DNA of 64,000 nucleotides from Warburgia ugandensis (Eukaryota > Streptophyta > Magnoliopsida > Canellales > Canellaceae), in NCBI GenBank assembly GCA_035236585.1, contig CP141139.1:51777217-51841216 (forward strand), written 5' to 3'. Below are positions 12,060-26,416 of the stretch, one piece after another (the stretch's first letter is position 1; every line of letters begins with the position of its first letter). The notes under the pieces were generated by a model. That model saw only the letters and a list, made by a program, of their open reading frames with translations. It ran no database searches and was not told the DNA's origin. The translations under genes were made by a program, and so were the position numbers.

Positions 12060-15000
12060 CAATCCATATACCCCCACATATATTGTCTTCAACCCAATCA
12101 CCCTCCTCACCATTATCATGTACATAATCTTCATTCTCACCAAGTACTTCCATTGATGGGATTGTTTTTGTAATACAAGGGTAATCTATTTCAGTATCTC
12201 CTAGGCCGTCTTCATCCTAAAAATCCTTCTGACAGGATGATTAAATAGTTTACCATCTCTTATAATGTCCTTCTTGCGCGTAAAATATTTGTTTTGCTTG
12301 AGATGCCAAAATCAATTGATTATTTTTATAGCCGACCTTGTTGAGGTCAACCAATGTCAATCCAAGAGCATCAATTTTGATGTTGTCTTTGTTGTGTTCC
12401 ATCAAATAGCACTTAAACAAAACCTAAGTTCTACAAGTATAATCCAAGGTTGTATCTCTCTTATAACCCCATAATAAATATCATCTATTACCATGTTATC
12501 CATTAAACTATAAAAGAATGTAGCATTAGAAACTAAGCTAACCCTACTATTCTATTTCACTCTTGAGTTATCAAGGTCTTTTATGTAAAAGCAATAATCA
12601 TTGATGTCATATCCAACATACTTTATTACTTCTGGTCGTGGTCCATTACCATCCAACACAAAGATTTAGATATACCATTGCCTGCTACATCTTGCTGATC
12701 TTGAATTTGTGTATACACATATGAAGTAAGATATGATAGTTGCAAGTAAGATTATATATACAATATATACAAAACATAATGTATTAAGTGTGAATTCTTT
12801 CATTTTACCTTATGATGTTGCTAAGTATTGAAAGTGTAACAATGCTCAAATTGTAACACTTTTGTTTCTTTGCTTAACTTGGATTATTTGCCTTGAGGAC
12901 ATTCATGTACTCACTATGCACACACAAATTAATGGAGAGATCAAAGAAAATATAACCTTTAATAATTAATTTTTACCTAAGTGCATGATCAACTTACTCA
13001 ACATACGGTTGGAGTTCACAACATTTAATAACACATAAAGATGCACCTGGTCCAATTCTTTATAGTCAACAATCAATACATGCCACTCAATAGAGGTTCT
13101 CTAACCTTGGAATCATGAAATGCAACCAATTGTTTCTTTCTTGGAATTTGAATCACATCCACTCCTAATAAGTTCTCTAGGCAAAGCTCCACTACTTTCT
13201 TTGCAATATAACATTCAGCTATACACTCCTCCAACCAGTTACATACCCATTTAAAATTTACATGTACCTCTCAAATGGGTACATCCATCACAAGTAAACT
13301 GGCCCACAAAGTCTGACCATGTCAATGAGGTGCATTGTTAAGTGTACCATGATGTCAAAGAAGGATAGTAAGAAGATTGTCTCAAACTCACATAAAGTTG
13401 TCACTAAATGTCCTTGAATTTCTTTTAATTTTGAAACATTTACAACTTTCATGCACACAAAGCATTAAAGAAGTAGAAAAATTTTGTAATAGCTCCCCTA
13501 ACTTTCTCCAATAACATTGAACGTATTACTACAGCAATAGTTGTTACATCAATGCATGACAATCGTAAGACTACATCCCCAACAATTTCAGCTCTTCTAT
13601 GGAGACAATGTTTTTAAAGTTTGAAGAGTAATCACCTGAGACTTTGAGCTGAGATAGGGTTTTACACACTATTCTTCTCTCCTCTCTATCAAGTGTATAA
13701 TTTGCCTTCGGCAGGTATATTCCTTGACTACCCCTATCCTGTAAATGCAACCTCCTCTTCAAACTCATCTTCACAAGATTCAGTCGAGCTGCAAGTCCAT
13801 CCTTTGTTTTTCCTAGGATATTAAGCAAGGTATAGGTCAAGCTTTCGCACACATTCTTCTCAATGTGCATGACATCAAGCACATGGTATAAATGTAATGA
13901 TTTACAGTATGCAAGCTAAAAAAATATTGATTTCTTCTTCCAACAATGTCTACAATTGCTTTCACCTACACGTTTACTTGATTTCTTCTTTTCCCACAAG
14001 ACATTAATGTTTTCATCCTACTATAATATATGTCATCCTATTAACATCTTGGAGGTGTCCTTGTCTCTTCACTACCATTAAATTCTCGCTTCTCAAAACA
14101 GCATGGATGTTCTCTGTGCAACCATCTTTTGTGGCCAAGGAATGTTATTTTCCTACCATGTTTAAGTCATACAACACATGTTTGATCACTACAGATAGGA
14201 CAAGCATTGTATCCCTTCATGATGCATCCAAACAAATTACCGTAAGCAGAGAAGTTACGTATTGTCCATAATAGTATAACCTTTAAAGGAATGACTCTGT
14301 CTTGTATGCATCATACACTCCAACACCCACATCTAATAATGTCTCAAGATCATCCATTAAGAAAGCTAAGTACACATTAATGGTATTCCCTAGCTGTGTT
14401 GGACGCAATATCAACATAGTTAACATCATGAACTTCCTCCTCATGCACAAAAACAGTGGGAGGTTGTAAAAAACTAATCTAACAAGCCAACAACTATACT
14501 TGTTACTCATAGAACCATGAGGATTAATCCCATCCACGGATAATGCAAGTCGTATGTTTCTAGGTTCTTTACCAAAATTAGGCCGCATGTCATCTATGAG
14601 CTTCCATGTCAGGCTATCTGTTGGATGGCATGAAAAACTATCAACTACTCTTTCCTTCACATGCCATACTAATTTTTTTGCTTATAATGCCAACATTCTA
14701 TTGGACCTTGGAATAGGGGAAAGTACCATAGAATCTTTGCACTAATGTCTATAACTATCTTAGTTGAATTCTTCTTTAACTTCCATCTTGACTCTCCACA
14801 AGTTGGGCATGTAGTTTTATCCTTGTGATCCTTCCTATAAAAGATGTAATCATTGAGACATGCATGTATCTTCTCATACTTCAACCCTAGTGCAAGTAGG
14901 GTTTTCTTTTCCTCCCATGTGGACTTCACTAATTTATTATCCTTCAGTAGCATCTTACCCACTACTTTCAAGATTTCTATAAAACCTTGATCTGAAAAAC

Positions 15001-15456
15001 CAAATCTTGGTTTCACGTTGTAAATTTCTACCACTACGAAAAACTTGGTATAATCTTTACAATGTCTCATCAGCTTCCTGTAATATTGTAGTAAGAAATT
15101 GTTCAGGGTCGTCCTAGAAGTCATCGTATGCATCTCAAAACATCGGTATAGTAGTGTACAATCTAAAACACTTCGTATAGTGTCCTGATCATATTTTTTA
15201 GGCCTTATCAAGGCCTATGCGAAAGTTCTTCTATATGCCAAATCCATGGGTGATAGCTTTCACTGATTCTATTGAAGCACAAGTGTTCTCTTAATACCCC
15301 AACAATTAATTTTTTCAAGTTTTCACATTTTGAGCATGGACTACACATGTGATTGCGATCAACACTTGCCCTAAGTGCGAAGCCTATGAAATTTTGTGTT
15401 CCCTACTCATATTATTTTGATGTTCTTGTCATAGTCATCCAAGCATATTTATCCAT
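12060..15456 (-). pseudogene. CACTA tnp2-type transposase gene, frame-broken
   Basis: This is the main transposase gene of the element. A start codon at 15456 opens M-D-K-Y-A-W-M, followed by a Cys-rich transposase-associated domain (C-S-P-C-S-K-C-E-N near 15350). The tnp2 core covers about 15211-13571. It includes C-P-T-C-G-E-S-R-W near 14800, S-V-D-G-I-N-P-H-G near 14530 (the conserved Asp-containing D-G-x-N-P motif), E-E-T-R-T-P-P near 14060 and L-D-V-M-H-I-E-K-N-V at 13882. A DUF4218-like stretch follows at about 13390-13080 (F-D-I-M-V-H-L-T, then W-M-Y-P-F-E-R-Y in another frame). A DUF4216-like stretch follows at about 12670-12240 (V-G-Y-D-I-N-D-Y-C-F). Domain order and overall length match the family. 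Several stops and frameshifts show that it is no longer functional. Confidence 0.88.
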
Positions 15457-15500
15457 TATTCAAGAAATTGAAGCAAATATGTGTGTAGAGACTTGTTAAA

Positions 15501-16250
15501 CATGAAAAAATTAGGTTAGGGATTTTACTAAACACTAAGTATACAATAATTATAAGTATTTAAAATAACTAAGTTACATCCCTGCACACATGTGGAAAAT
15601 TTTAATTAAAAATAAAAGGAAGAAAAATATGACACATGCATTCAAAAAGAAATTTAACTTTAAAAAGAAAGTTTCTAACCATAACCATAAAAAAATTCTT
15701 CAAATATGCATATATATGAGACAAACAAAAAGATACTAACCAAGACTCCAAAATCGATATCGACCACGAATATGTGAATGTAGTTTTAGTTCACAGTTGG
15801 GATTTGGTTGAGGATAGCCACAACAAAAATCAAAATATATTTAGTGTGTAGATGGAGACAGTAGGAAAAGGTAAAGCGAAAGTCAATGAAATAACACTTA
15901 AAACAGAGTATTGACTTTTAAAGTTGTTTGCATTAAATGACTTAAAAAGTGAATACTTTTAAAGTTGTTTGTTGTAAACAACATTAGAAGTGAAAAGTTT
16001 TAAAGTCATTTGCTCCAAACAACTTTATAATTATTCACTTTTAAAGTCATTTAATGCAAATGATTTTAAAGACTAATATATTTTTCACTTCAAATGTATA
16101 TATATATATTATTAGTACTTTATAATATCTTACATAAATACACAATGAAATTGATTTTTTATGATAATCAACGTTGATTCATGCATTACTTGTACACATA
16201 TACACAAACACATATGTAAAGAAACACGTGAACAAGGAAATCAAAGTATT
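15501..16250. repeat. Right copy of about 700-bp direct repeat flanking tnp2
   Basis: Direct-orientation partner of 10763-11460. It begins just upstream of the tnp2 start codon (15456, minus), so it occupies the position of the transposase promoter. It contains motif copies at 15905-16075 and is followed by AT-rich sequence. Confidence 0.8.
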
Positions 16251-16254
16251 TTTT

Positions 16255-16890
16255 GGATTAACTCCTCATTTATCATCTTTTTATTACATATATCAAATGT
16301 TACATATTATTAATCTTATTAATATAATATAATTATCAAAGAGCTAATCTAAAATGATTTCATGAAAATCTAGCCCCTAAGTATTTAGCTAACACCACTC
16401 TATGGAGTGAGAGGTTAAAGTTTTAAACTACAGCTTTTCTTAGCCAACATGATGTTAGCATTGCTCTTCATCAAACCTTAATTTTAGATGAGAACTATAA
16501 ATCGTAATGTCCTCCCTTTTTCTAATAGTGAGAGTTAGAGAGACACTAGCAGTTGTTTTTTGCAATGAAATCATTTGATTTTTGTCAAAATCACGACGAT
16601 CTAACACACTTCTTAACCCCATCATCTATAGTGACAAAACCCACTTGATCTATAGAATGAAAATAAAGAGACTTGATAACAAGAAAGTAATGTGTCATAA
16701 TAATAATAATAATAATAATAAAAGGTTTTGATTTAATTACAATCTTTTTCATACCACAGAAAATCAAAATATCCAAAATAAAATGCGAGGGAAAAAGGAC
16801 AGAGAAAGGCACAAGGATCAAAGGAGGAGGCTGTCATGCCACCGTGAGAAGAAGAACATAAATAGAGGATAGAAGAAAAATTGAAATGAC
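16255..16890. other. AT-rich spacer with AAT microsatellite
   Basis: No gene seen. An AAT trinucleotide run lies at about 16698-16720. The remaining open frames are short and unlike known proteins. Confidence 0.5.
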
Positions 16891-17336
16891 TTTGGCCTTT
16901 TATAGTCGAACAAGGATTTTTGAAGTTGTTTAGGTCTAAATGACTTTAAAAGTATACCCTTTTAAAGTCATTTGAGGTAAATGACTTTAAAAGTATACAC
17001 TTTAGTTTGATGTAAAGACACACTTTTACGTGGGAAAGGACTTTTAAAGTTGATTGACTCAAACTACTTCAAGAATCAATTGCATTTAAAGCCATTTGAT
17101 TCAAACAAATTTAATAGTCCTTTCCCACATGAACTTAATCTTCAGGCTAAAATGTATCATTTGAAAGTCATTTAACTCAAATGACTTCAAAAGTGTATAC
17201 TTTTCAAGTTATTTAATTATAAATTATTTCAAAATCAATGAACATTTAAAGTCATTTGACTCAAATGTCTTTAAAAGTCCTTTCCTGTGTTAAATACTCT
17301 TTGAGTCAGGCTAAAGTGTGTGCTTTTAAAATCGTT
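16890..17336. repeat. Dense array of palindromic CACTA-type motifs
   Basis: Repeated units pair into hairpins. At 16959-16993 the arm cttttaaagtcattt is followed after five bases by its exact complement. Further units occur to about 17336, where the array is cut by a gypsy LTR/PBS junction. Such motif arrays are expected at a CACTA 5' end, so this may be the original inner part of the right subterminal region before the gypsy insertion. Confidence 0.75.
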
Positions 17337-17338
17337 TA

Positions 17339-18814
17339 TCCCAGGCAATAGTGCCAAAAATTTGTTGTTATTTTAATTAAAACTTTCATGCGCACGAATT
17401 GGTTGTAGTATTGTCAGTGGAGGAGGTTGATCGCACAAGGAATTGAACAAATATAATGCTAGTGGTCTCTACTTTAAATTATCTAACCTAGCCAAGACAA
17501 TGATATTCTAACCTAAACTGATGATGGAAATATAAAAAATGCATGCAATTAGAAACATTCTAAATTTAGAAATTTCTAAACCTAACATGGAAACTTTCTT
17601 AACTAACCTAACATGCAAATTAAACCTAAACAATGATCTAATTAAGAAATCAAAATATATAACACTTATGTAAACAACTAAGAAAATGGTATGCATGGAA
17701 TTAAGCTAGAAAGAATGCATGAATTAGAATACACCTTAGGCTAACATGGAATACATGGAACAAAGATGTAAACTAATAATTAATGGAATCTAAACTACAA
17801 TGAAACTACAATTAAACAACAAAACTAAATGAAAACAACAGCTAATCAAACACTTAAAAGAAAGCTACCCAGGTGTCATGCACATGATCCATGAAATACT
17901 GTGCATGATTCACGGAGTAAACATAGATTGAAATAGATGGACCTATAGCTAACTATCATGAAATCTAATCTAAGAATTAACTCAAAATTCTAAAAGTCTA
18001 ATTAAATCCTTGGAGAATCAAGCAAACCAGCAATAACAAATGCTAACATCAAGCACGAATCATTTATGATTACTAAGTTGCTGAAAATTTCAACAACATG
18101 CTATTTTTAATATCCAAGTAGTTAGCACTTGAAATCAAGCACTTTAAATACCATAAAACATTCAAAACTAAAGTACATGGATACTGGAAATAAGCAACAA
18201 TGATAATCCTCAAAGAATTTTATTAAAGGAATGTCAAATTACATCAAAAGAGAACACATGAACATGTATACAATTTTTAAACTTTGCATGCTTTTTCAAG
18301 ACATGGAACTCGATTCCAATTACATATGAAACACCTTTTAACCCAGTAAATCAAGTTCAACTAACATCTAATTATAATCCAAAAGAAACCCAAGATAAAA
18401 AAAAGCTAGGAAGATGGAACTATTCTAAGACAAAAGCAGCATCAAAGTAGTGGTAGAACTAAGTAAAACCCACATAAAAGATGGAGGGAACTCAAAAGAA
18501 TTAAGCTAATGTTTCTTTTGGCTATCATTACCAGAGAAATAATAGCTTAGACCTTAAGATAATGGAGCAAGAAAATAAGAGTATTGCAAGCTAGATTCAA
18601 GGGAAGCAAAGGCATAAAAACAAGTGCATGAAGGTAAGGAAGACAAGAATAAGAAAGAAAGGAATTAAAGAGAAGACCTAACCTAAACTTTGAAGAAGCA
18701 AACAAGGGAAGAATATCCAATTGAAAAGGCGTGAAAGCATGGAGGAAATGGTTGCCATGGAGAGAGAGATGTTGAAGAATCAAGAGGAGGGAAGAAATCT
18801 ATACTTTTAAAGTG
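17339..18814 (-). mobile_element. Athila/Tat-type gypsy LTR 3' portion with decayed primer-binding site
   Basis: On the minus strand the segment ends with a primer-binding-site-like sequence, GGCACTATTGCCTGGGA (17339-17355). It differs from the usual Athila/Tat sequence at four positions, three of them CpG-type changes. Just upstream are phrases typical of the 3' end of these LTRs (a spoiled GGGATCGA-like block near 17430 and ttcgtgcgcatg near 17393). Beyond the PBS the sequence is CACTA motif array, so the element's 5' internal region is missing. The rest of the stretch is AT-rich and non-coding. Confidence 0.55.
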
Positions 18815-21283
<2,469 letters not shown>

Positions 21284-21295
21284 CCCTCAACCAGC

Positions 21296-23050
21296 ATTTT
21301 TCTAGTCTTAAGCAAAACATGTGAAAAATTATTTTTCAAAACAAAGATGCAAAGTGTCAATTTCGTAGGTATTCACAATTGCATTTAGCACATGCAACAA
21401 GCCCTCAAACCCTAAGTTAACCCAAGTGGACGAGTTAAGCCTGAGGATTTGCAATGAATGACGAGTTAAGTCTCATGAAGGTTTGCAGTAAATATACCCA
21501 CAAAATTCTATAAAGTTGAGTCCTTTATTTTATCTTAAAGAATCCTCATTCATAAGCACTCTACTAGTTTTTTACAACTTAATGGAGAAGATTTACAATT
21601 TTACAAATCATACACATACTAAATACATTTTATTCTAGTTATTTCGCACAGTGCATGTGTGTGTACAACCACATAAGTCATGACTTTAACTAAATATGCT
21701 TAAATTTCATTGGAAATATGTCTTGACCTCAAATCCTCACAGGTACACTCTCAAAAATGAAGCTTTCAAAAATGAAGCTCTCATATAAGCGGTCAAATGT
21801 ATTTATCTCATTATGTGAGGGGTTTAACAAGCTAATTGTTTACATAAAATTTTAAGTGTTGAAGAGAAAAAGGAAAATGATCCTTAAGAGTGGATGTTAT
21901 TATTAAGAATAGTATGGTTAGTTTACCTTAATTCATTGTTTTTATATCCTCGTTAAGGCTATGTTCCACCTAAGATCCATAAGTCTTTAGATAGGACTAA
22001 ACATAGGTTTGGCTAAGGTTTAGAAAAGAAGGGTATAAGGATTTCAAAGGTTCAAAATCGAGTAGAGGTCTTCTTTTTTATTGTTGGATAATTCTTCTTT
22101 GACTTTGCTGAAGTGAATTTCCTTTGTATTCTTGACTTTTAATTTTTCTCCTTTTTTATTGAAACTTCTTTCTTTTCACTTTTCTTTTTCCTTTTAACTT
22201 CTTTGAAAGAAAGACTACCAAATTTTTTCATTTCTTTAACTTTTTGTCCTTTTATGAACTTTTTCTATTAACTCTACTCATTTTGACAATGAGTAACAAA
22301 TGTTTATTTTACTGGCTTATTTTAGGTTAAGGTAAATTGGGTTAAAGAAGAAAAAGGCTTAATAATAGTCTCAAGGGGTTAACTAGTGGTATACTATATT
22401 GGATAGGTTCTATGTCTCTAGGCTTACCAAGGATGGCCTATATCATTTCTTAGGTTTCCTAAAGCCTATCAAATTCAATAAATTTTCTGAAAAGAAAGCT
22501 ATTACTCTTATTTATTCTTGATAGTTAACTAAAACAAGGATAACAGGATCATGCTAACTTATGTACGCTGAATAAACTTTGGAAATACTTATAACTCTGT
22601 GAAAATAACATATTCTCTAAGCTCATTAGGTTAAATATCTTCATTAATTTTCCTAAAGGTCTCTAAGTCATACATCTCTATTAGTCTTGACTATATGCTA
22701 TGTTTAAATATTTTTTGAGAATTAACTTTCATAAAATGCTTCAACATATGAATAATATGTAAATCTAATCATAAAAACTCCCATTAAGAGGTGAAAACTT
22801 TAGAATTACTAAATTTTGAACATCCAATTCTCATCACAGTAATGGAACTCTTCCAAAAAAGTCTTCTTCTTTTTTTTTAAAGCTTAAGAAAATCAAAATC
22901 TCTATATGCATCTACACCTCCCAACCTGAATGAAACATTATCCCTAATGTTTGAAAACATAGGACTCTATATGGAAAGCTGTAGAAGATGGAGATTTTAA
23001 AAACATCTGGGTTGCCTCTCAGGTAGCACTAAGTTTTACGTCTTCAGCTA
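21296..23050 (-). mobile_element. Athila-type gypsy 3' internal region, no gene recognised
   Basis: This lies between the end of the gypsy pol and the polypurine-like tract at 21284-21295, on the minus strand. Athila-type elements often carry an extra region here. I see no open frame above about 60 residues and no envelope-like motif, so I assign it by position only. Confidence 0.5.
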
Positions 23051-24552
23051 AACATTATGATAATTACAAGGATGATTCTAAAGGTTCCTGAAAAATTTTA
23101 GGGCAGGTCATGGTAGTGAGGTACCTCTAACAGTATCTCCTCAATCCCAAGGTTAGGCATTTCTAGGAAAGGTTTCAACCTTTGACCATTAACTTTTTGG
23201 ATCTCTCCATCCTTCTCAATCTTGATTTCCCCATGGGAATATATTATTTGTATTATGCAAGGTCACGTATATCAGAATCTAAGTTTGCTTGGGAAGAGAT
23301 GCAATCTAAAGCTATATAATAAGACCTTTTGTCCAAGTGTGAAGGATTTTCTTAAGATTTGTCAATCATGTATAACCTTCATTTGATCTTTGTATATTTG
23401 TGCATATTCATCTACATCTTTCCTCAATTCTTCCAACTCATTGAGTTGGAGTTTCTAGTAGGACCCAGCAGAAGCTAAGCCAAAATTGAGCTTTTTGGTA
23501 GCCCAATATGCTTTGTGCTCTAACTCTACGAGTAAGTGGCAGTCCTTACTATAGACCAAACAATAAGGTGGCATTCCTATAGGGGTTTTATATGTTGTAT
23601 GATAAGCCCACTAAGCATCGTTAAGTCTCATAAACCAGTCTTTCCTTTTTGGATTGACTATTTTCACTAATCTACTTGATCTCCCTATTGGGTACCTGTA
23701 CTTGGCCAGTGGTCTGAGGGTGGTATGGGGTGGCTATCATATGGTTGACACCATACTTTTTCATTAAATTTTCAAACACTTTATTACAAAAGTGTTTTCG
23801 CCATCACTTATTATGGCTCTTGGAGTACTAAACCATGCAAAGATATTTTCTTTTAATAATTTTACTCCAACTTTGTGGTCATTGGTTTTGTTGGGTATAG
23901 CTTCCACCCACTTGGATGCATAATCCACTCCCACTAGAATGTAAAGATTCCCAAAAGAATTAGGAAAGGGTATCATGAAATTTATACCCCAAACATCAAA
24001 TGGTTTTATGATAAGGATTGGGTTTAAGGGCATCATATGTCTCCTTCCTAGACCACTTAATCTTTGACACCTCACATATGTTGTGCAGTAAGCATGTGCA
24101 TCCTTAAATATGGTAGGCCAATAAAAACCACACCACAAAATATTTGTAGCCGTCTTTCTCGAGCTAAAATGGCCTTCACATGCATGATCATGACAAAAGG
24201 GGATGATCTCATTATGCTCACTACCGTGTATGCATCTCCTAATCACCTAATTGGGGTAATACTTGAACAAGTATGGGTCATCCCAAGTAAACTATCTGAC
24301 CTTAGTCAAGAATCTTTTCTTATTCTTTTTGTCCAATGAATAGCCATTTTTCTTGTAACAAGATAATTTACAATATCACCATACGAAGGTAACTAGGAAA
24401 TAGGCAATAACTATTCATCTAGGAAGGTTTTTGTTACAGGCATGTGATCACTAGTATGCTCTGCCACTAATTTGGACAAGTGGTCTGCTACAAGATTTTC
24501 GAAACCTTTCTTTCCTGAATTTCTATGTCAAACTCTTGTAGTAGTAGTATCA
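23050..24552 (-). pseudogene. Athila-type Ty3/gypsy pol: RNase H end and integrase, degenerate
   Basis: Minus strand. The fragment opens near 24550 with L-L-Q-E-F-D-I-E-I-Q-E-R-K, the end of the RNase H domain. It continues with W-D-D-P-Y-L-F-K-Y and then a 160-residue integrase stretch (24246-23764). That stretch carries the zinc-binding H-x4-H and C-x2-C residues (H-D-H-A-C-E-G-H and Y-V-R-C-Q-R), F-Y-W-P-T, and [12 protein letters not shown] of the DDE core. The following I-I-S-D-G-E-N motif retains the second catalytic Asp. The C-terminal integrase region follows in broken frames to about 23050. The wording fits the Athila lineage best. The gag and reverse transcriptase parts are missing: at 24553 the sequence changes abruptly to CACTA terminus. 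Confidence 0.85.
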
Positions 24553-24800
24553 TTAACTTTTAAAGTCATTTAGAAATCAAGAACTTTAAAAGTCGTTTGA
24601 CCAAAAAACTTCAAAAGTCCTTTCTTGTGTAAAAATTCCTATTGGTGCCCGACTAAGTAAGTCATTTTTTATTAAACTTCTTCTTAAGTTTATACTCTTA
24701 AAGTCTTTTTTTTCTAAATGATTTGTAAAATATTTACGAAGTCACTAGTAAAATTAACAACTTCTTTATACCGACTTTAAAAGCCTCCTATATAGTAGTG
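24553..24800. repeat. CACTA right terminal inverted repeat and subterminal motifs
   Basis: Terminal repeat 24773-24800, preceded by copies of ACTTTTAAAGT-type motifs (near 24555, 24585, 24607, 24696 and 24773). This is the 5' end of the element relative to its genes, so its promoter would lie here or just inward. It is separated from the rest of the CACTA by the Athila-type insertion. Confidence 0.85.
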
Positions 24801-25992
24801 TTAACAAAAATTCAATGTGCAACTATTAGTTGATGCATGAATTGAGGTGCCTTGTTAAAAACAAAGGTACGCACAACTTGCCAATATTGTGTAGCATAAT
24901 GTAGCTTATTACTAGAGTACATAGAGAGAGGTGGTGATGCTGTAATTAGCATAGCTATTGGTTTGGAGTTAGCCATATTGAGCTTGCTTTAAGACAAAAA
25001 CATACCATGTGATGTTTTGATTGCCTCAACTCTGAGAAGAAAATGTAGATCACCAAGATCTTCAAAGAGAAGGTGTAGCTCAACACCCGAATGAGGGAGG
25101 AAATGGCAATGAAATCATTGCATGTAATCAACAAGTCATCAGCAAATTCTAAGAAATAAATGACATTAGACTTGGGATTATAGATGAATAGTGAAGAATC
25201 TATTTTACAAGCTTGAAAACCTTGACGAAGTAAGAAATAATAAAGGCATCTATAGAACACATAGGAGCCTACTTAAGGCCGTAGATAGCTTCTTAAGGAG
25301 GCCTACATGGTTGGGCTTTGCTTGGTCAACAAAGCCGTGTGGTTGAGTCATATATACCTTTTATTCAAGTATTCCATTGAGAAAAGCATTATTGACATCC
25401 AACTTCCAACCAGGGAAGTAGCAATGGAGATCACAATCTTATCATCATTGGTGAACCACGAGATTGAAAGTCTCTTTCAAATCTACCCCTTCATGATGAT
25501 TAAAACCCTTCGCAAGAATTCTTGATTTGGTTTTCTCTAAAGGACCATTAGCCATAATATTCATCCTGAACACCTACTTGCTACCAATAAGATTCATTTG
25601 CAAATTTCTCAGAACTAGAATCCAAGTTCCATTGAATTGATGGACATGATACTCTATCCCATGGAGTTTTAATAGAGTGAGGACTTGAATGCTTCAGAAA
25701 AAGAGGTTGGTTCCTTAACAAGTATAGAGGTAGAAGAGTCTGTATGGGCCTTAGCTAAAAAGCACATTAACATTGGGTGAGTGCGAGGTGTAGGTGGGGG
25801 TGGAAATGGAAGTGACAGTTTATGAGGAACAAGAAGAGTGTTGGTTGCTAAAGGAGAGAAAAGATCCATAACTAAATCTAAGGTGGGTTTAGATCAAGTT
25901 GTAAGGGACACTTAACATGTGGACTGTTTAGGATAGAAAGTTCGCGTGAGTATGAGGGTGAATGGGAAGAAGTGCTAGCAGGCGATGGTTAA
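24801..25992 (-). pseudogene. copia-1: Ty1/copia reverse transcriptase region, degenerate
   Basis: Minus strand. A proline-rich integrase-to-RT linker (25869-25669) comes first. It is followed by reverse transcriptase phrases A-K-G-F-N-H-H-E-G near 25510 and K-L-D-V-N-N-A-F-L-N-G near 25410 in broken frames. A 101-residue stretch (25260-24955) then has F-Y-R-C-L-Y-Y-F, S-S-L-F-I-Y and F-A-D-D-L-L-I. The last stands where the catalytic Y-V-D-D is expected, so both aspartates are kept. Down to 24801 it reads toward the connection domain (Q-F-M-H-Q near 24840), where the CACTA interrupts it. The RNase H continues at 409-69. At the right it is cut at 25992 by the LTR of copia-2. Confidence 0.88.
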
Positions 25993-26416
25993 TGTTGCAC
26001 AGTGGAATCTATGCAGAGGTTCTATCAATGATCATTAGGGTCAATCAACACAATCACACAAAAGAAAAGAAAAAGACTTATGTGATTCGACCAAACTACT
26101 TATGTCCTCGGGAAGAAGGGAAATTTCTATTAGGAAGGTAATGTACAAGGATTTTACAAGTAGAGTGGGGGATGAAGAGGCTCGTTACTCTAGCTCCTAT
26201 TTATAGGGGTTCATATGATCTTAGTCAACCAAAGTTTGGTTGAGAAATCAAGTCCAAAGATTGGATCTTGATTTCTCCAAGATTTCCAAAAATATTTGGT
26301 CTATTACAGTCTCCAAATATACTGTTCAACAATCACACAATCTTAGGGAAATCTAATCTAATTGGCAAGGTAACTCAGGCAGTATCACTGACTGCCATAT
26401 TAGTATAGACCCATCA
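25993..26416 (-). mobile_element. copia-2 3' LTR (about 424 bp)
   Basis: On the minus strand a polypurine tract (gaagggggagaa, within 26417-26429) is directly followed by TGATGGGTCTATAC at 26416. The LTR ends at 25993 in ...CACTGTGCAACA, so it has TG...CA ends. The next five bases (gttaa, 25988-25992) are the expected target duplication. The matching 5' LTR was not found. Beyond it the copia-1 linker continues, so copia-2 inserted into copia-1. Confidence 0.75.

Noticed and set aside
24064..24339. 91-residue plus-strand frame
   Set aside because: It is antisense to the gypsy integrase on the minus strand.
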